Positions 41,492 to 50,542 of a stretch of 64,000 nt of DNA are shown here, piece by piece (position 1 is the first letter of the stretch; every line of letters starts with the position of its first letter). The translations under genes and the position numbers were made by a program. Source of the stretch: Methanomassiliicoccales archaeon (GTDB taxonomy: Archaea; Thermoplasmatota; Thermoplasmata; Methanomassiliicoccales; UBA472); assembly GCA_013415865.1 (NCBI GenBank), contig CP058896.1:186001-250000 (forward strand), written 5' to 3'. The notes beneath the pieces were generated by a model. The model was given only the letters and a program-made list of their open reading frames with translations. It ran no database searches and was not told the DNA's origin.

Positions 41492-42569
41492 AAGCTCGGT
41501 CATACCGTTCGGGCCACAACATTCGGCCTTCTTGGAACCACTCCATCTTCGATTGGACATCGAGGAGGAGGTGGTGGTCGGGGCTGAGATCTCATACGGT
41601 TATAACCACAGAGGGATGGAACATGCTCTGGCCCAGGATTTCAGGCGTTCGCAGTTCTTATGCGAAAGAGTGTGTGGGATATGCTCATTCCACCACTCCT
41701 CGGCATATGTCCAGGCGATGGAGCGCCTTTATGGCATCGAACCACCGGAAAGGGCGAAGCTGATGCGGATGATCATGATGGAGGCCCAGAGGTTGACAAG
41801 CCACCTTTTGGCGCTCGGCCATATCGCAGAGACGGTCGGTTATGAGAACCTCTTCATGCAGTTCTTCCGCGAAAGGGAGGAGGTCATGATGCTCGTGAAC
41901 AGGGTCTCCGGAGGCAGAGTGCATTATTCAATGAACGCGATCGGGGGGTTGAGGAAGGACGTTCCATACGAATCGCTGAAGGACATAGAATCAACATTGG
42001 ACAGGCTCGAGCCCAGGCTGATCGAGCTGCAGAGGATCGTAAGAAAGGATACAACACTGCGTAAAAGATTGATAGGAGTGGGGGTCCTGTCAAAGGAGGC
42101 GGCATTCGACTGGTGCACGGTAGGACCTACCGCCCGCGGCAGCGGGCTCCCTCATGATATAAGGCTGACAGGGTTCGATGGATATGGTGTCGACGGGGTC
42201 CGCTTCAGCCCGATATCCTATGAGGAGGGCGATTGCTATGCCCGTACAATGGTGCGCATGGACGAGGTCATTCAGTCTGTCTACCTTATGAGACAGGGAA
42301 TCAACCTGATGAGGGACGGCCCATATGCAACGACCGTCAAGGGAAACCCCCCTTCCGCAGATGCCTACGGGAGGGTAGAGGCTCCGCGAGGGGAGCTGAT
42401 GTATTGGATAAGAGGAAAGAACGAGGTCCAGCTTGATAGGGTCAAGCTCAGGACCCCTGCCCTGGTCAACATCCCTGCCGTTACGGCCATGATCAAGGGG
42501 GCCAGGGTCGCTGATGTGGCACCGATAACCATTTCGGTGGACCCATGCATCTGCTGCACGGACAGGTGA
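41484..42569 (+). CDS. echE: Ech hydrogenase large subunit E (NiFe catalytic subunit)
   Basis: The 361-aa protein has both NiFe-binding CxxC motifs: CERVCGICSFHH (residues 61-72) and the C-terminal DPCICCTDR. The latter ends the protein with no cleavable extension, as in other Ech/NuoD-like subunits, so no endopeptidase maturation is needed. Other family blocks: YGYNHRGMEHAL, EAQRLTSHLLALGHI, EAPRGELMYWI. It starts eight bases before the echD stop. Confidence 0.95.
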   Translation: MPRSSVIPFGPQHSAFLEPLHLRLDIEEEVVVGAEISYGYNHRGMEHALAQDFRRSQFLCERVCGICSFHHSSAYVQAMERLYGIEPPERAKLMRMIMMEAQRLTSHLLALGHIAETVGYENLFMQFFREREEVMMLVNRVSGGRVHYSMNAIGGLRKDVPYESLKDIESTLDRLEPRLIELQRIVRKDTTLRKRLIGVGVLSKEAAFDWCTVGPTARGSGLPHDIRLTGFDGYGVDGVRFSPISYEEGDCYARTMVRMDEVIQSVYLMRQGINLMRDGPYATTVKGNPPSADAYGRVEAPRGELMYWIRGKNEVQLDRVKLRTPALVNIPAVTAMIKGARVADVAPITISVDPCICCTDR

Positions 42570-42579
42570 TCCTTTGTCG

Positions 42580-42975
42580 ATGATCATCTCCAGCCTTAGG
42601 AACCTCTTGTCCCGTCCATATACTGTCAGATATCCGTATGAGGATGCTCGGATACCTCCGAACAACCGGGGCAGGGTCGTATGGGATATGGAGAGATGCA
42701 TATGGTGCCGACTTTGCGAGAAGAACTGTCCGACCAAGGCCATTTCCACGGACAAGCAGGCCAAGACCCAGAGCATCAATCGCGTGAGATGCATACAATG
42801 CAGAACATGCGTCGATATCTGCCCGACAAACACCATCGCCATGGAGCCAGGATATCCAGAGCCTGGCCCCGTGAGGGAGATACACATCTATGCGGTCGGT
42901 ATGAAAAGGCATGAATATACTATCACCTCGATGCCCCCGAGCGAGAGGGACGAGAAGAGACTGAGGAGGAAGTGA
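42580..42975 (+). CDS. echF: Ech hydrogenase subunit F (two [4Fe-4S] ferredoxin, NuoI-like)
   Basis: About 131 aa with two cluster motifs CIWCRLCEKNCP and CIQCRTCVDICP. It receives electrons from ferredoxin and passes them to EchC. An in-frame TTG six bases upstream (42574) is an alternative start; the ATG at 42580 is used here. The end sequence contains AGGAGG, the ribosome-binding site of the following DUF1622 gene. Confidence 0.9.
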   Translation: MIISSLRNLLSRPYTVRYPYEDARIPPNNRGRVVWDMERCIWCRLCEKNCPTKAISTDKQAKTQSINRVRCIQCRTCVDICPTNTIAMEPGYPEPGPVREIHIYAVGMKRHEYTITSMPPSERDEKRLRRK

Positions 42976-42976
42976 G

Positions 42977-43309
42977 ATGCCCTCGGGTCTGGAGATCTAG
43001 GAGTTCACTGAGCTTGTAAAATATATCTCGTTCTTTTTCAGCGTCATCGGGGTCGCAACGGTCTCTTTTGGGGGAGCAAGGGCCATCTATCAGATATTTG
43101 AGAGATGGACCAAGAAACAGGCCATTGATGTCCATGGTGTCAAGGTCGGGTTCGTCCAGCTTATCATCCTCGGTCTGGACTTTTTCATCGCCGCGGATAT
43201 ACTCATGTCATTCATTGCACCGACCTTGGACGATCTCGTACTTCTTGGGACCGTCGTTGGTATCAGGACCGTATTGAGCTTCTTCCTTTCGCGGGAGACG
43301 AAGGAATAG
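42977..43309 (+). CDS. DUF1622 membrane protein with an in-frame TAG at codon 8
   Basis: The ATG at 42977 follows AGGAGG by seven bases, one base after the echF stop. After seven codons (MPSGLEI) a TAG occurs at 42998-43000, then the same frame continues for 102 codons as a DUF1622 protein: ELVKYISFFFSVIGVATV (helix 1), GFVQLIILGLDFFIAADI (helix 2), then a conserved tail APTLDDLVLLGTVVGIRTVL. No ATG, GTG or TTG lies between the TAG and helix 1, so the protein can be made only by decoding UAG or from an unusual start. The frame ends in TAG and four codons later in TGA. It is probably co-transcribed with ech. Alternatively a pseudogene. Confidence 0.8.
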
Positions 43310-43574
43310 CAAGGCCGATGACGCCCTCATGATCATATTGTACTCGTCATAGGACCTTCCTGATGGATCTTTCATGTTTTGTCAATCGCGCTTCCTTGAT
43401 ATCATGGCTTGTCCTTGTCAGGGGGCAGTCAGTTCTATATGATCGGCCACTATCGATATTCTATAGGGGAGTCATTCTACCTAGTTTTATAGAAGATCCC
43501 TAAGATGGTTAATTTCTAAATTGCTCCTGTTTTGAATTATTTTTCTTGCAAAACCTACTTCATGATCTACTTCA

Positions 43575-44318
43575 TCAACGGTCGGAAATTTCCCTCAGAC
43601 CAGAGAGCCCCCTGAGCTCTCCCAAGGGGAGCAACCCGATGTCAGAACAACCATAGACCTTGGCCCTGCCGATATCCAAATGGGCCAGCACAGGGGAGAT
43701 CGTTCTTCCACCATATCCCGATGTGTAATCCGTGCCTGGCGCCAACGGAGAAAAGGCCGGCAGTACGACGATCCTTTCCTTCTCAAGATGAAGGAAGCAA
43801 GGTAGCCTGACATTGGCCCGCACCTCATCGAAGACCTTCACGGAGGGGTGTTCATGCCCGATGACAAGCGGCCTTGAATCAGTGGGGGTGTGACCATGCA
43901 TCAGTGTTATACCGCCTATGATGAACCTTTCCTCCACATTTATGCCGAGCTTAAAGGCGATGTTCGGAAGGTAATTATCATGGTTACCTCGGGCAACATT
44001 GACCTCGCTCGATTCCTTGAGCAGCGAGAGGATGGATCGTACCTCTGCCAGCTCTTGGCCAACATTCCTTGAGAATTCATGTTTCAGGTCGCCAAGGATG
44101 ACAACCCTTTTAGGCGAGTACCTATCGATGATCTCGATCAGCGCCTCCCTCATGTTGTCGGTCTGGAACCTTGGAAGATGAAGGCCGTCCGCCTCCAGGG
44201 CGCTCTCCAACCCTATATGCAGATCGGCGATAACTATGGTCGCCTCATGCTCGAGCCAAAGACACCGGTCATTTGTGATCCTCGCTCCGGGAAAGACCTG
44301 ATGCGTCCTCATGGGCAC
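43575..44318 (-). CDS. Calcineurin-like metallophosphoesterase
   Basis: The 247-aa protein has the phosphoesterase metal motifs in order: ADLHIG (D-x-H), GDLKHE, GNHDN and a GHTP/HGH pair (LMHGHTPTDS, IGHEHPS). It belongs to the archaeal COG1407-type group often found with DNA-repair helicases (substrate not known). No membrane segment. Convergent with the ech operon, isolated on its own strand. Confidence 0.86.
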   Translation of the reverse strand: MPMRTHQVFPGARITNDRCLWLEHEATIVIADLHIGLESALEADGLHLPRFQTDNMREALIEIIDRYSPKRVVILGDLKHEFSRNVGQELAEVRSILSLLKESSEVNVARGNHDNYLPNIAFKLGINVEERFIIGGITLMHGHTPTDSRPLVIGHEHPSVKVFDEVRANVRLPCFLHLEKERIVVLPAFSPLAPGTDYTSGYGGRTISPVLAHLDIGRAKVYGCSDIGLLPLGELRGLSGLREISDR

Positions 44319-44530
44319 CTACCGATATGATATAAAGCAGCATCTTCAATGATTGTATCGGTACTTTCTGTTCTGTAGAACGATCTAGATGACCTCATAT
44401 CGAAGAATCGACCTCTGGCGTTAATGGAACAATCATACTGAGATCATAGGCCATTCGAATCAAAATTGATAGCGAGCCCTAAGGGTTAATATATCGTCCT
44501 TGGAGGTTCGCTCCGGTAAGGTGCAAACTC

Positions 44531-44881
44531 ATGCAGGCACTCGAAACTTCGAAGCTCATTACAGAGGAATACTCAGCGAAGATAATCCTTGCGACAATGG
44601 GCCGACCAAGGAATGCTTTTGAGTTGAGCGAGAAGCTTGGGATACCCATAGCGGCATGCTACCGCAAGATCAAGGTCCTTGAGAAAGCAGGAATGATCTA
44701 TTGTTGCGAGAGAAGATTGACGCAGGCAGGAAAGCGCATCTCGATGTATAAATCGCGGGTCAGGAACGCACAGATAATAGTCGAAAGGAACAGGCTCAGC
44801 GCCAAGATAGAAATGGTGGACGGCACTTCCACCGTGGCATCCTATGAGATGAACCTTTTCGCCGATGTGGCCGTTCCATGA
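44531..44881 (+). CDS. ArsR-like winged-helix transcriptional regulator
   Basis: The 116-aa protein has a winged helix over residues 10-75 (SAKIILATMGRPRNAFELSEKLGIPIAACYRKIKVLEKAGMI) followed by a basic strand (RRLTQAGKRISMYKSRV) and an acidic C-terminus. Cys in AACYRK and YCCERR could sense metal or redox state. A ribosome-binding-like GGTAAGGTG precedes the ATG. Targets are unknown; it lies upstream of the universal stress gene. Confidence 0.78.
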   Translation: MQALETSKLITEEYSAKIILATMGRPRNAFELSEKLGIPIAACYRKIKVLEKAGMIYCCERRLTQAGKRISMYKSRVRNAQIIVERNRLSAKIEMVDGTSTVASYEMNLFADVAVP

Positions 44882-44980
44882 AACGATATCCTTGATGAAC
44901 ATGATGATGGGCCAAGTGGCCTGTCGATTCATTTCTTCATGTCATATTATTATACCTTGACCTGCATAATGTTCCAATAG

Positions 44981-45805
44981 ATGTTGTTCGACAAGGTCCT
45001 TATACCGGTCGACCTGAGCGATGCTTCTGTCGGTCAGGTCGATTGCATCGTAGGGATGAGGCATTATGGCCTCAAGGAGGCCGTTCTCTATTATGCGATA
45101 GACGTGGGAGACGCCCCGACCCAGGACGAGAGGTCGAAGCTTGAGGCGTTGGCAGAAAAATTTTCCTCTGCGGATATCCCGGTCAAGGTCGTGACCGAGG
45201 TGGGCAAACCGTCAACAATGATCCTGAAGGCGGCAAAGAAGGAAAAGGCGACCATGATAGCCATGGCATCTTCGGGGAAATCGAAGAAAAGGGAACTTGT
45301 CGTGGGCTCGGTCTCTCTGGAGGTCGTAAGGAGGTCAAAGGTCCCTGTACTGATAGGCAAGTTCGAAGGGGGCCTTTCCCACAAGGTCGAGAAATGCCCT
45401 TTTCTGCTGGAGAGCGTTCTAATATCTATGGACCTCGGTCCAAGCACCAAGATTCTGATGCAGACCTTCAAAGAGATCGATGCTGCTGGTTGCAAGAAGG
45501 CGGTCCTATTTCATGTGGTCCAGAGCGCCAAATACAGCGTCGAGGACGATGTGAAGTTCCAGCAGGTCAAGGAAGACCTGCTTAAATGGAAAGAGGGCCA
45601 TAAAGGGACGAGCGAGCTCGATACCCACCTACATTATGGAACGCCCGCATACAATATCCTTGAGGCGGCCAGAGAGTTCGATTCGACCCTCATCATCATG
45701 GGAAATGTCGGTAAAGGGCTGCTGCACTCGATGACGCTAGGTTCGGTCTCTGACGAGGTATTGAGGAAGTCGCCTGTTCACGTCCTCATTGTCCCGGTCA
45801 GATGA
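44981..45805 (+). CDS. Tandem universal stress protein (UspA family)
   Basis: The 274-aa protein has two Usp domains: FDKVLIPVDLSDASV ... GSVSLEVVRRSKVPVLI (about 2-128) and FLLESVLISMDLGPS ... IIMGNVGKGLLHSMTLGSVSDEVLRKSPVHVLIVPV (about 138-273). The second has the G-x2-G-x9-GS ATP-binding pattern. A TATA-like TATTATTATACC lies about 25 bp before the ATG, so the mRNA is probably short-leadered. Stress-related role by family. Confidence 0.85.
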   Translation: MLFDKVLIPVDLSDASVGQVDCIVGMRHYGLKEAVLYYAIDVGDAPTQDERSKLEALAEKFSSADIPVKVVTEVGKPSTMILKAAKKEKATMIAMASSGKSKKRELVVGSVSLEVVRRSKVPVLIGKFEGGLSHKVEKCPFLLESVLISMDLGPSTKILMQTFKEIDAAGCKKAVLFHVVQSAKYSVEDDVKFQQVKEDLLKWKEGHKGTSELDTHLHYGTPAYNILEAAREFDSTLIIMGNVGKGLLHSMTLGSVSDEVLRKSPVHVLIVPVR

Positions 45806-47380
45806 TCATTGGATGGTCCGGGCGTGTTGCCTCATGAACTGTGTGAGATAAAGTGCGGTCCCCGTGCCCTTGCCCGTGCTTCCAGATGCCTTCCAACCGC
45901 AGAACGGCTGAGAACCGACCATCGCTCCGGTCGTAGCACCCCTTGCTCTGTTCGCATAGCATACGCCGGCCTCTATGTTGTCAAAGAAGTATTCGATCTC
46001 CGACCGCTCGGTCGAATATATCCCCGCCGTGAGACCGAAGTCCACATCATTGGCCTTCCTAAGGGCCTCTTCCAGGGACCTTACTCTCTGCACGCATAAT
46101 ATCGGAAGGAAGAGCTCGTTCTTCAGCAGGAAATGGTCCTCATGCAGGCCGGTGACTATTGTGGGGGCCACATAATAGCCTTTTAGGCCAGGCACCTCTA
46201 TCTTCTTTCCGCCGCAATGCACCTTTCCATCCTTTCGCGCCATCTCCACGTATCTCTCATAATCTTGGACGGCCTTGGCATGAATGACAGGGCCGGAATA
46301 GGTGTCCGCCTTCCTCGGGTCGCCGAACCTGAGGGATTCTGTCCTGCGTACGAGCCGGCCTACGAGATCATCGAAGATCTCCTCATGAACGTATGCTCTG
46401 GAGCAGGCGGAGCATTTCTGACCAGAATAACTGAACGCCGAGTGAGCTATGCCCCTGACGGCCTTTTCGAGGTCCGCGGACGGCATGACCACCGCGGGAT
46501 TCTTCCCTCCCATCTCCGCGATGACCGGCACAGGGTATCTCCTCAATGACCTTTTGATCAGGTCAAAGCCCACTTCCTTTGATCCAGTGAAGACGAATCC
46601 GGATATTTCGGGGTGAGCTGTCAATCTGCCTCCTACCTCGGCCCCTCCTCCGGTGACGACGTTCATGACACCTGGGGGCAGCCCCGCTCTCTCCAATATG
46701 TCATAGTAGAGGTAAGGCATCAAAGGGGCCGGCGACGCTGGTTTGACGACGACGGTGTTCCCCGTGACCATAGCCCCTGTCATCATGCCACAGCTTATGG
46801 CCAATGGGAAATTGAATGGGCATATGACGGCCCAGACGCCATATGGCCTCAGGACGCTCTGGGACCGTTCGTCCTCATAGGCCCTGGGGGTCTCATTTGA
46901 AAAGCCGTTGTTCTCCTTCATGCATCCCACATAGTATCGCACGAAATCGATGGCCTCGTCCACCTCGGCTATGGCCTCGTGCCTGTTCTTACCATTGTCA
47001 TAGGTTATCGCCGCAGCAAGTCTGAACCTTTCCTCATCCATGATGTCAGCGGCCTTTGTGAATATCCCCAACCTTGTCTCGAGATCGGCCCTCGACCAGT
47101 CGCTGAAGGCCCTTTTTGCGGCATCGACGGCCGCGTCGACATCCTCCGCGCTCCCCCTTGGGAATCTTCCAACAATGATGTTCTCATCGATGGGGGAGCG
47201 GTCATCGAAGTGCGATCTGCCCGTGATCCTTTGGCCATCGATGACAAGCGGGTATTGCTTTGGACCCAAGGCCAGGTCCTTGGTCATGATCTCGATCTCG
47301 CCCTCGTAGCGAAGGTCGTACAATCTCGCCTGCCCGTCCCTGACCATGTTGTGATAGGTGTTGACGTTCCGGAACACCAT
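45806..47380 (-). CDS. Aldehyde dehydrogenase, 1-pyrroline-5-carboxylate dehydrogenase-like
   Basis: About 524 aa with the ALDH fold: NAD site CPFNFPLAISCG, FTGSKEVG, the active Glu region EMGGKNPAVV, and catalytic Cys in GQKCSACSR. The SGQKCSA context and N-terminal RNVNTYHNM are like PruA/RocA. It would oxidise glutamate semialdehyde or another semialdehyde with NAD(P). GGTGGACCTC precedes the ATG at 47380. Convergent with the stress gene and ending one base after it. A methanogen use is not obvious; it may act in amino-acid or polyamine breakdown. Confidence 0.85.
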   Translation of the reverse strand: MVFRNVNTYHNMVRDGQARLYDLRYEGEIEIMTKDLALGPKQYPLVIDGQRITGRSHFDDRSPIDENIIVGRFPRGSAEDVDAAVDAAKRAFSDWSRADLETRLGIFTKAADIMDEERFRLAAAITYDNGKNRHEAIAEVDEAIDFVRYYVGCMKENNGFSNETPRAYEDERSQSVLRPYGVWAVICPFNFPLAISCGMMTGAMVTGNTVVVKPASPAPLMPYLYYDILERAGLPPGVMNVVTGGGAEVGGRLTAHPEISGFVFTGSKEVGFDLIKRSLRRYPVPVIAEMGGKNPAVVMPSADLEKAVRGIAHSAFSYSGQKCSACSRAYVHEEIFDDLVGRLVRRTESLRFGDPRKADTYSGPVIHAKAVQDYERYVEMARKDGKVHCGGKKIEVPGLKGYYVAPTIVTGLHEDHFLLKNELFLPILCVQRVRSLEEALRKANDVDFGLTAGIYSTERSEIEYFFDNIEAGVCYANRARGATTGAMVGSQPFCGWKASGSTGKGTGTALYLTQFMRQHARTIQ

Positions 47381-47435
47381 GAGGTCCACCAAGCTCTTAC
47401 AGGAAGCTCGAGATAGATAATCCCTTGGGAAGGCA

Positions 47436-48653
47436 TTATTTGGCCATCACTTCCTTGTATAATTTCTCCACCTTCGTAAGTATGGTATCAGGCGAGTATC
47501 TGGACAATACTATTCTTCCATGCGCCCTCATCTCGTTGGCCTTGACCTTATCATATAATACCGTCTCAAGCTTTTCCGCAAGGTCCCTGGCATCTCCAGA
47601 GCGGAATGAGAGGCATGCCTCCTCCAATATCCTGCTGGAGGGCCCCTTGTCCGAGACCACAAGGGGGACATTGAAGGCCAACGACTCGAGGAGCGTCCTC
47701 GCGAACGGCTCCGGCCATAATGCAGGGTGGACAAAAACATCGGCCAATGCATAATATCTCGCTATCTCCTCTTGAGGAAGGAAACCTGGAAAGACGACCC
47801 TGTCCCCGACCCCCAGCTTAACGGCAAGTTCCTTCAATTGTTCGGTATAATCGCCCTTCCCTACCAGATAAAGCACGATGTCCTTCCTGTCGATGATAGA
47901 GAGCGACTCGATCAGGACCTGCAGTCCCTTCTCGACCTCTAAACGACCAGTGTAGATGATGTTCTTCGTGCCCTTGTGCTCGGTCCTCGGCGTTGCATTG
48001 GCCAGCCCCATCATCGCGGGGTCGAACATGTTCGGTATCACCCTGATCTTATCTGGATCGAAGCCGGATGATACATAATATCGCTTTGTCTCCTCTGATA
48101 ATGCTATGTACATATCAACATCCCTGGCATACCTTCGGAGCGCATGGAACTGGGCCCAGTGGAACGGCATGAAGGCCTTCATGGCGATCCCCCCTTTCCT
48201 TTTCATCGCGCATGCGAGCGTGTCCAAAGGAGTGCATGCGGTACATTCATCCTCCTCGAAGTTCGAAGGGTTTGTGCATACGGGGACCATATTGTTCAGC
48301 GTTGCCACGACCTTCGACCTGTTCTTTCTGGCATAAAAAACGGCCGCCGGGATCTGTTGGCAGTTGTAAACATGTATGATGTCATATCTCTTGTTCAATC
48401 CCTTCATCGCCTTGACCGCATACATGTTGAGCTGGAGAAGCACCTCCCTGCGCGGGTGGGGCAGATATCGGACGAATCCTCTTTCAGAGGTGATCTCGTC
48501 CCTGATGTCCCCGTTGAAAGCGAGCACGTCCACATTCATCCCTCTTGACCTCAGGCCCTCGACGAGAAGCCTGCAGCTGAGGGCACAGCCCCCTGTTATC
48601 CTCGGGGGGTAGTCTGGAGTTATCATCAATACAGTAGGTGCTCCTGCTTTCAT
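47436..48653 (-). CDS. Family 4 glycosyltransferase (GT-B fold)
   Basis: About 405 aa. N-terminal domain: VLMITPDYPPRITGGCALSCRLLVEGL; C-terminal donor-binding domain: NIIYTGRLEVEKGLQVLIESL, VVFPGFLPQEEIARYYALADVFVHPALWPEPFARTLLESLAFNVPLVVSD with the E-x7-E motif. Four clustered cysteines (CTNPSNFEEDECTACTPLDTLAC) in the middle are unusual. It transfers a sugar from a nucleotide donor to a surface glycan, lipid or glycoprotein. In-frame codons before 48653 are not conserved. Confidence 0.85.
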   Translation of the reverse strand: MKAGAPTVLMITPDYPPRITGGCALSCRLLVEGLRSRGMNVDVLAFNGDIRDEITSERGFVRYLPHPRREVLLQLNMYAVKAMKGLNKRYDIIHVYNCQQIPAAVFYARKNRSKVVATLNNMVPVCTNPSNFEEDECTACTPLDTLACAMKRKGGIAMKAFMPFHWAQFHALRRYARDVDMYIALSEETKRYYVSSGFDPDKIRVIPNMFDPAMMGLANATPRTEHKGTKNIIYTGRLEVEKGLQVLIESLSIIDRKDIVLYLVGKGDYTEQLKELAVKLGVGDRVVFPGFLPQEEIARYYALADVFVHPALWPEPFARTLLESLAFNVPLVVSDKGPSSRILEEACLSFRSGDARDLAEKLETVLYDKVKANEMRAHGRIVLSRYSPDTILTKVEKLYKEVMAK

Positions 48654-48791
48654 TCTTATGACCTCATTAACAACTGGCTTATAGTTATAATTCACCTTTC
48701 GGCATGGTCAGGATGAGGGCCATCAAGCATATCCAAGGAAGATATCATTAAATGTGGTTTACTTAGATATGGGGGGAAATGGGGTTTTAAT

Positions 48792-49715
48792 TTGCGTTCC
48801 ATAGAGGTCTCGGGCCTTTTGAAACGATTTGGCAACATAACGGCCGTCAATAACGTTTCATTCTCGGTAGAGAAAGGAGAGTTCTTTGGGCTGTTAGGCC
48901 CGAACGGGGCAGGTAAGACGACCACCATAAGGATGATGACAGGCGTGCTGAGACCAGATGCTGGGAGCATCTATATCGAGGGGACCGATGTATTAAAACG
49001 ACCTCTCGAATCAAAGATGAAGACCGGCGTCATCCCAGAGGTAGGGAATGTTTACCCTGACCTCTCGGCCAAGGAGAACATCGACCTTGTCGGCAGGTTC
49101 TATGGGCTCTCGGCCGAGAAAAGGAGATCGAGGGCCGAGGAGCTGCTGAAGGACCTGGGTCTTTTGGAGCGAGGGGACGACCTTGTCCGAAGATTCTCAA
49201 AGGGGATGAAGCAAAGGGTCTCGATAGCCTGCGCGATGATCCATGAGCCGCCGGTCCTATTCCTTGATGAGCCGACAGAAGGCTTAGATGTCCAGAGCAG
49301 AAGGATGATCGTTGACCTAGTAAAAAAGATGAACGCGAAGGGGAGCACGGTCGTCCTTACGACCCATAACATAGAGGAGGCCAACCGCCTGTGCCAGCGT
49401 GTCTGCATAATAAACAAGGGATCGGTGGTCTGCATAGAGGCCCCCGAGAAGCTTAGACGTACGTATGAAACGACCCAGACACTGGAGGTCTCTTTCGACA
49501 GAAAGATCGACCTTGGGTCGTTCTCGGCCCCGCATATATCGAAGGTGGAGATGGCGGGGGACAAGTGGCGGTTCTATACTGACGATCCCGACCTTGCCAT
49601 AGAATCGGTGATGAGATTAAAGGAGGAAAAGGGCGCAAGGATACTTTCGATCACAACCTTAGGGCCGAGCCTTGAAGATGTTTTCGTCAAGCTTACCTCA
49701 TCGGGGGTGTGCTGA
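48792..49715 (+). CDS. ABC transporter ATP-binding protein (DrrA/CcmA type)
   Basis: The 307-aa protein has Walker A GPNGAGKTTT, signature FSKGMKQR, Walker B VLFLDEPTEG and H-loop THNIEEA, with a C-terminal extension found in drug or polysaccharide exporters. The start is a TTG at 48792 (no ATG before the Walker region fits). The stop overlaps the permease ATG (TGATG). Exporter role with 49715; substrate unknown. Confidence 0.88.
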   Translation: MRSIEVSGLLKRFGNITAVNNVSFSVEKGEFFGLLGPNGAGKTTTIRMMTGVLRPDAGSIYIEGTDVLKRPLESKMKTGVIPEVGNVYPDLSAKENIDLVGRFYGLSAEKRRSRAEELLKDLGLLERGDDLVRRFSKGMKQRVSIACAMIHEPPVLFLDEPTEGLDVQSRRMIVDLVKKMNAKGSTVVLTTHNIEEANRLCQRVCIINKGSVVCIEAPEKLRRTYETTQTLEVSFDRKIDLGSFSAPHISKVEMAGDKWRFYTDDPDLAIESVMRLKEEKGARILSITTLGPSLEDVFVKLTSSGVC

Positions 49716-50461
49716 TGAACCTGGACGTCATGTTGCGAGGGGTCTCGGTCGTGATGCGCAAGGATGTCCGCATCTATTACAGGAAGGCCCCCGTCTTCAT
49801 ATTCGGTCTCATACTGCCCACATTCCTTTTCTTTGCCTTCTTCATAGGCCGCGACCTCGATATACCGACCTATTTCCCAGGGTTCCTTGCGATGTCCTTA
49901 TTCTTCACGTCCTCGTCAGTGGGCCCTCTTATCGTACCATGGGAGAAGCAGACTGGGACGTTTGAGAGGCTGTTGTCCATGCCTGTGAACGTGACGACGG
50001 TCGTTCTCGGTGATGCGTTGGCTGGGGCCATCTTCGGGATGCTGATAGCAGGCATTGTTGGCATAGTAGGTATCTTCGCCTTAGGCATCGCGGTGAGCAA
50101 TATCATGCTCCTCATTCTCCTTTTTGCCATTGGCAATTGCTGCTTCGCAGCTCTTGGTGTTCTCCTATCGACGTTCGGAGGGAGGGTGCCTGCGAACATC
50201 ATGATGCTCGCGGCATTGGTGAGATTCCCTCTTATTTTCATCAGCGGCATCTTCGTGCCATTGAGCGAGCTGAGCGGGCCAGGGATCTACGTCGCATATT
50301 GTTCTCCATTGACCTACCTGGTAGATGGTCTGAACTACAGCCTGGACCATGGCAGCGAGCTGGGATGGGCGATATGCGTGGTGGTCCTTCTTGCATTCAC
50401 AGCGCTCTTTGTGCTGGCGGCCATCAAGGTGCTCGAACGTAACCTGATGAAAGGGCTATGA
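49715..50461 (+). CDS. ABC-2 type transport permease
   Basis: The 248-aa protein has about six membrane helices in the ABC-2 pattern (FIFGLILPTFLFFAFFIGR, VLGDALAGAIFGMLIAGIVGIVGIF, NIMLLILLFAIGNCCFAALGVLLST, PLIFISGIFVPLSEL, AICVVVLLAFTALFVLAAIKVL) and the conserved WEKQTGTFERLLSMPV loop. It pairs with the ATPase at 48792. Confidence 0.87.
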   Translation: MNLDVMLRGVSVVMRKDVRIYYRKAPVFIFGLILPTFLFFAFFIGRDLDIPTYFPGFLAMSLFFTSSSVGPLIVPWEKQTGTFERLLSMPVNVTTVVLGDALAGAIFGMLIAGIVGIVGIFALGIAVSNIMLLILLFAIGNCCFAALGVLLSTFGGRVPANIMMLAALVRFPLIFISGIFVPLSELSGPGIYVAYCSPLTYLVDGLNYSLDHGSELGWAICVVVLLAFTALFVLAAIKVLERNLMKGL

Positions 50462-50542
50462 TGATCGATAAAGGAGGTTCTTTCGGCGTTTTCGGTACCG
50501 ACCTGATAAGGGATTAATATCGTGACGGCCAAACCCCTTCGG

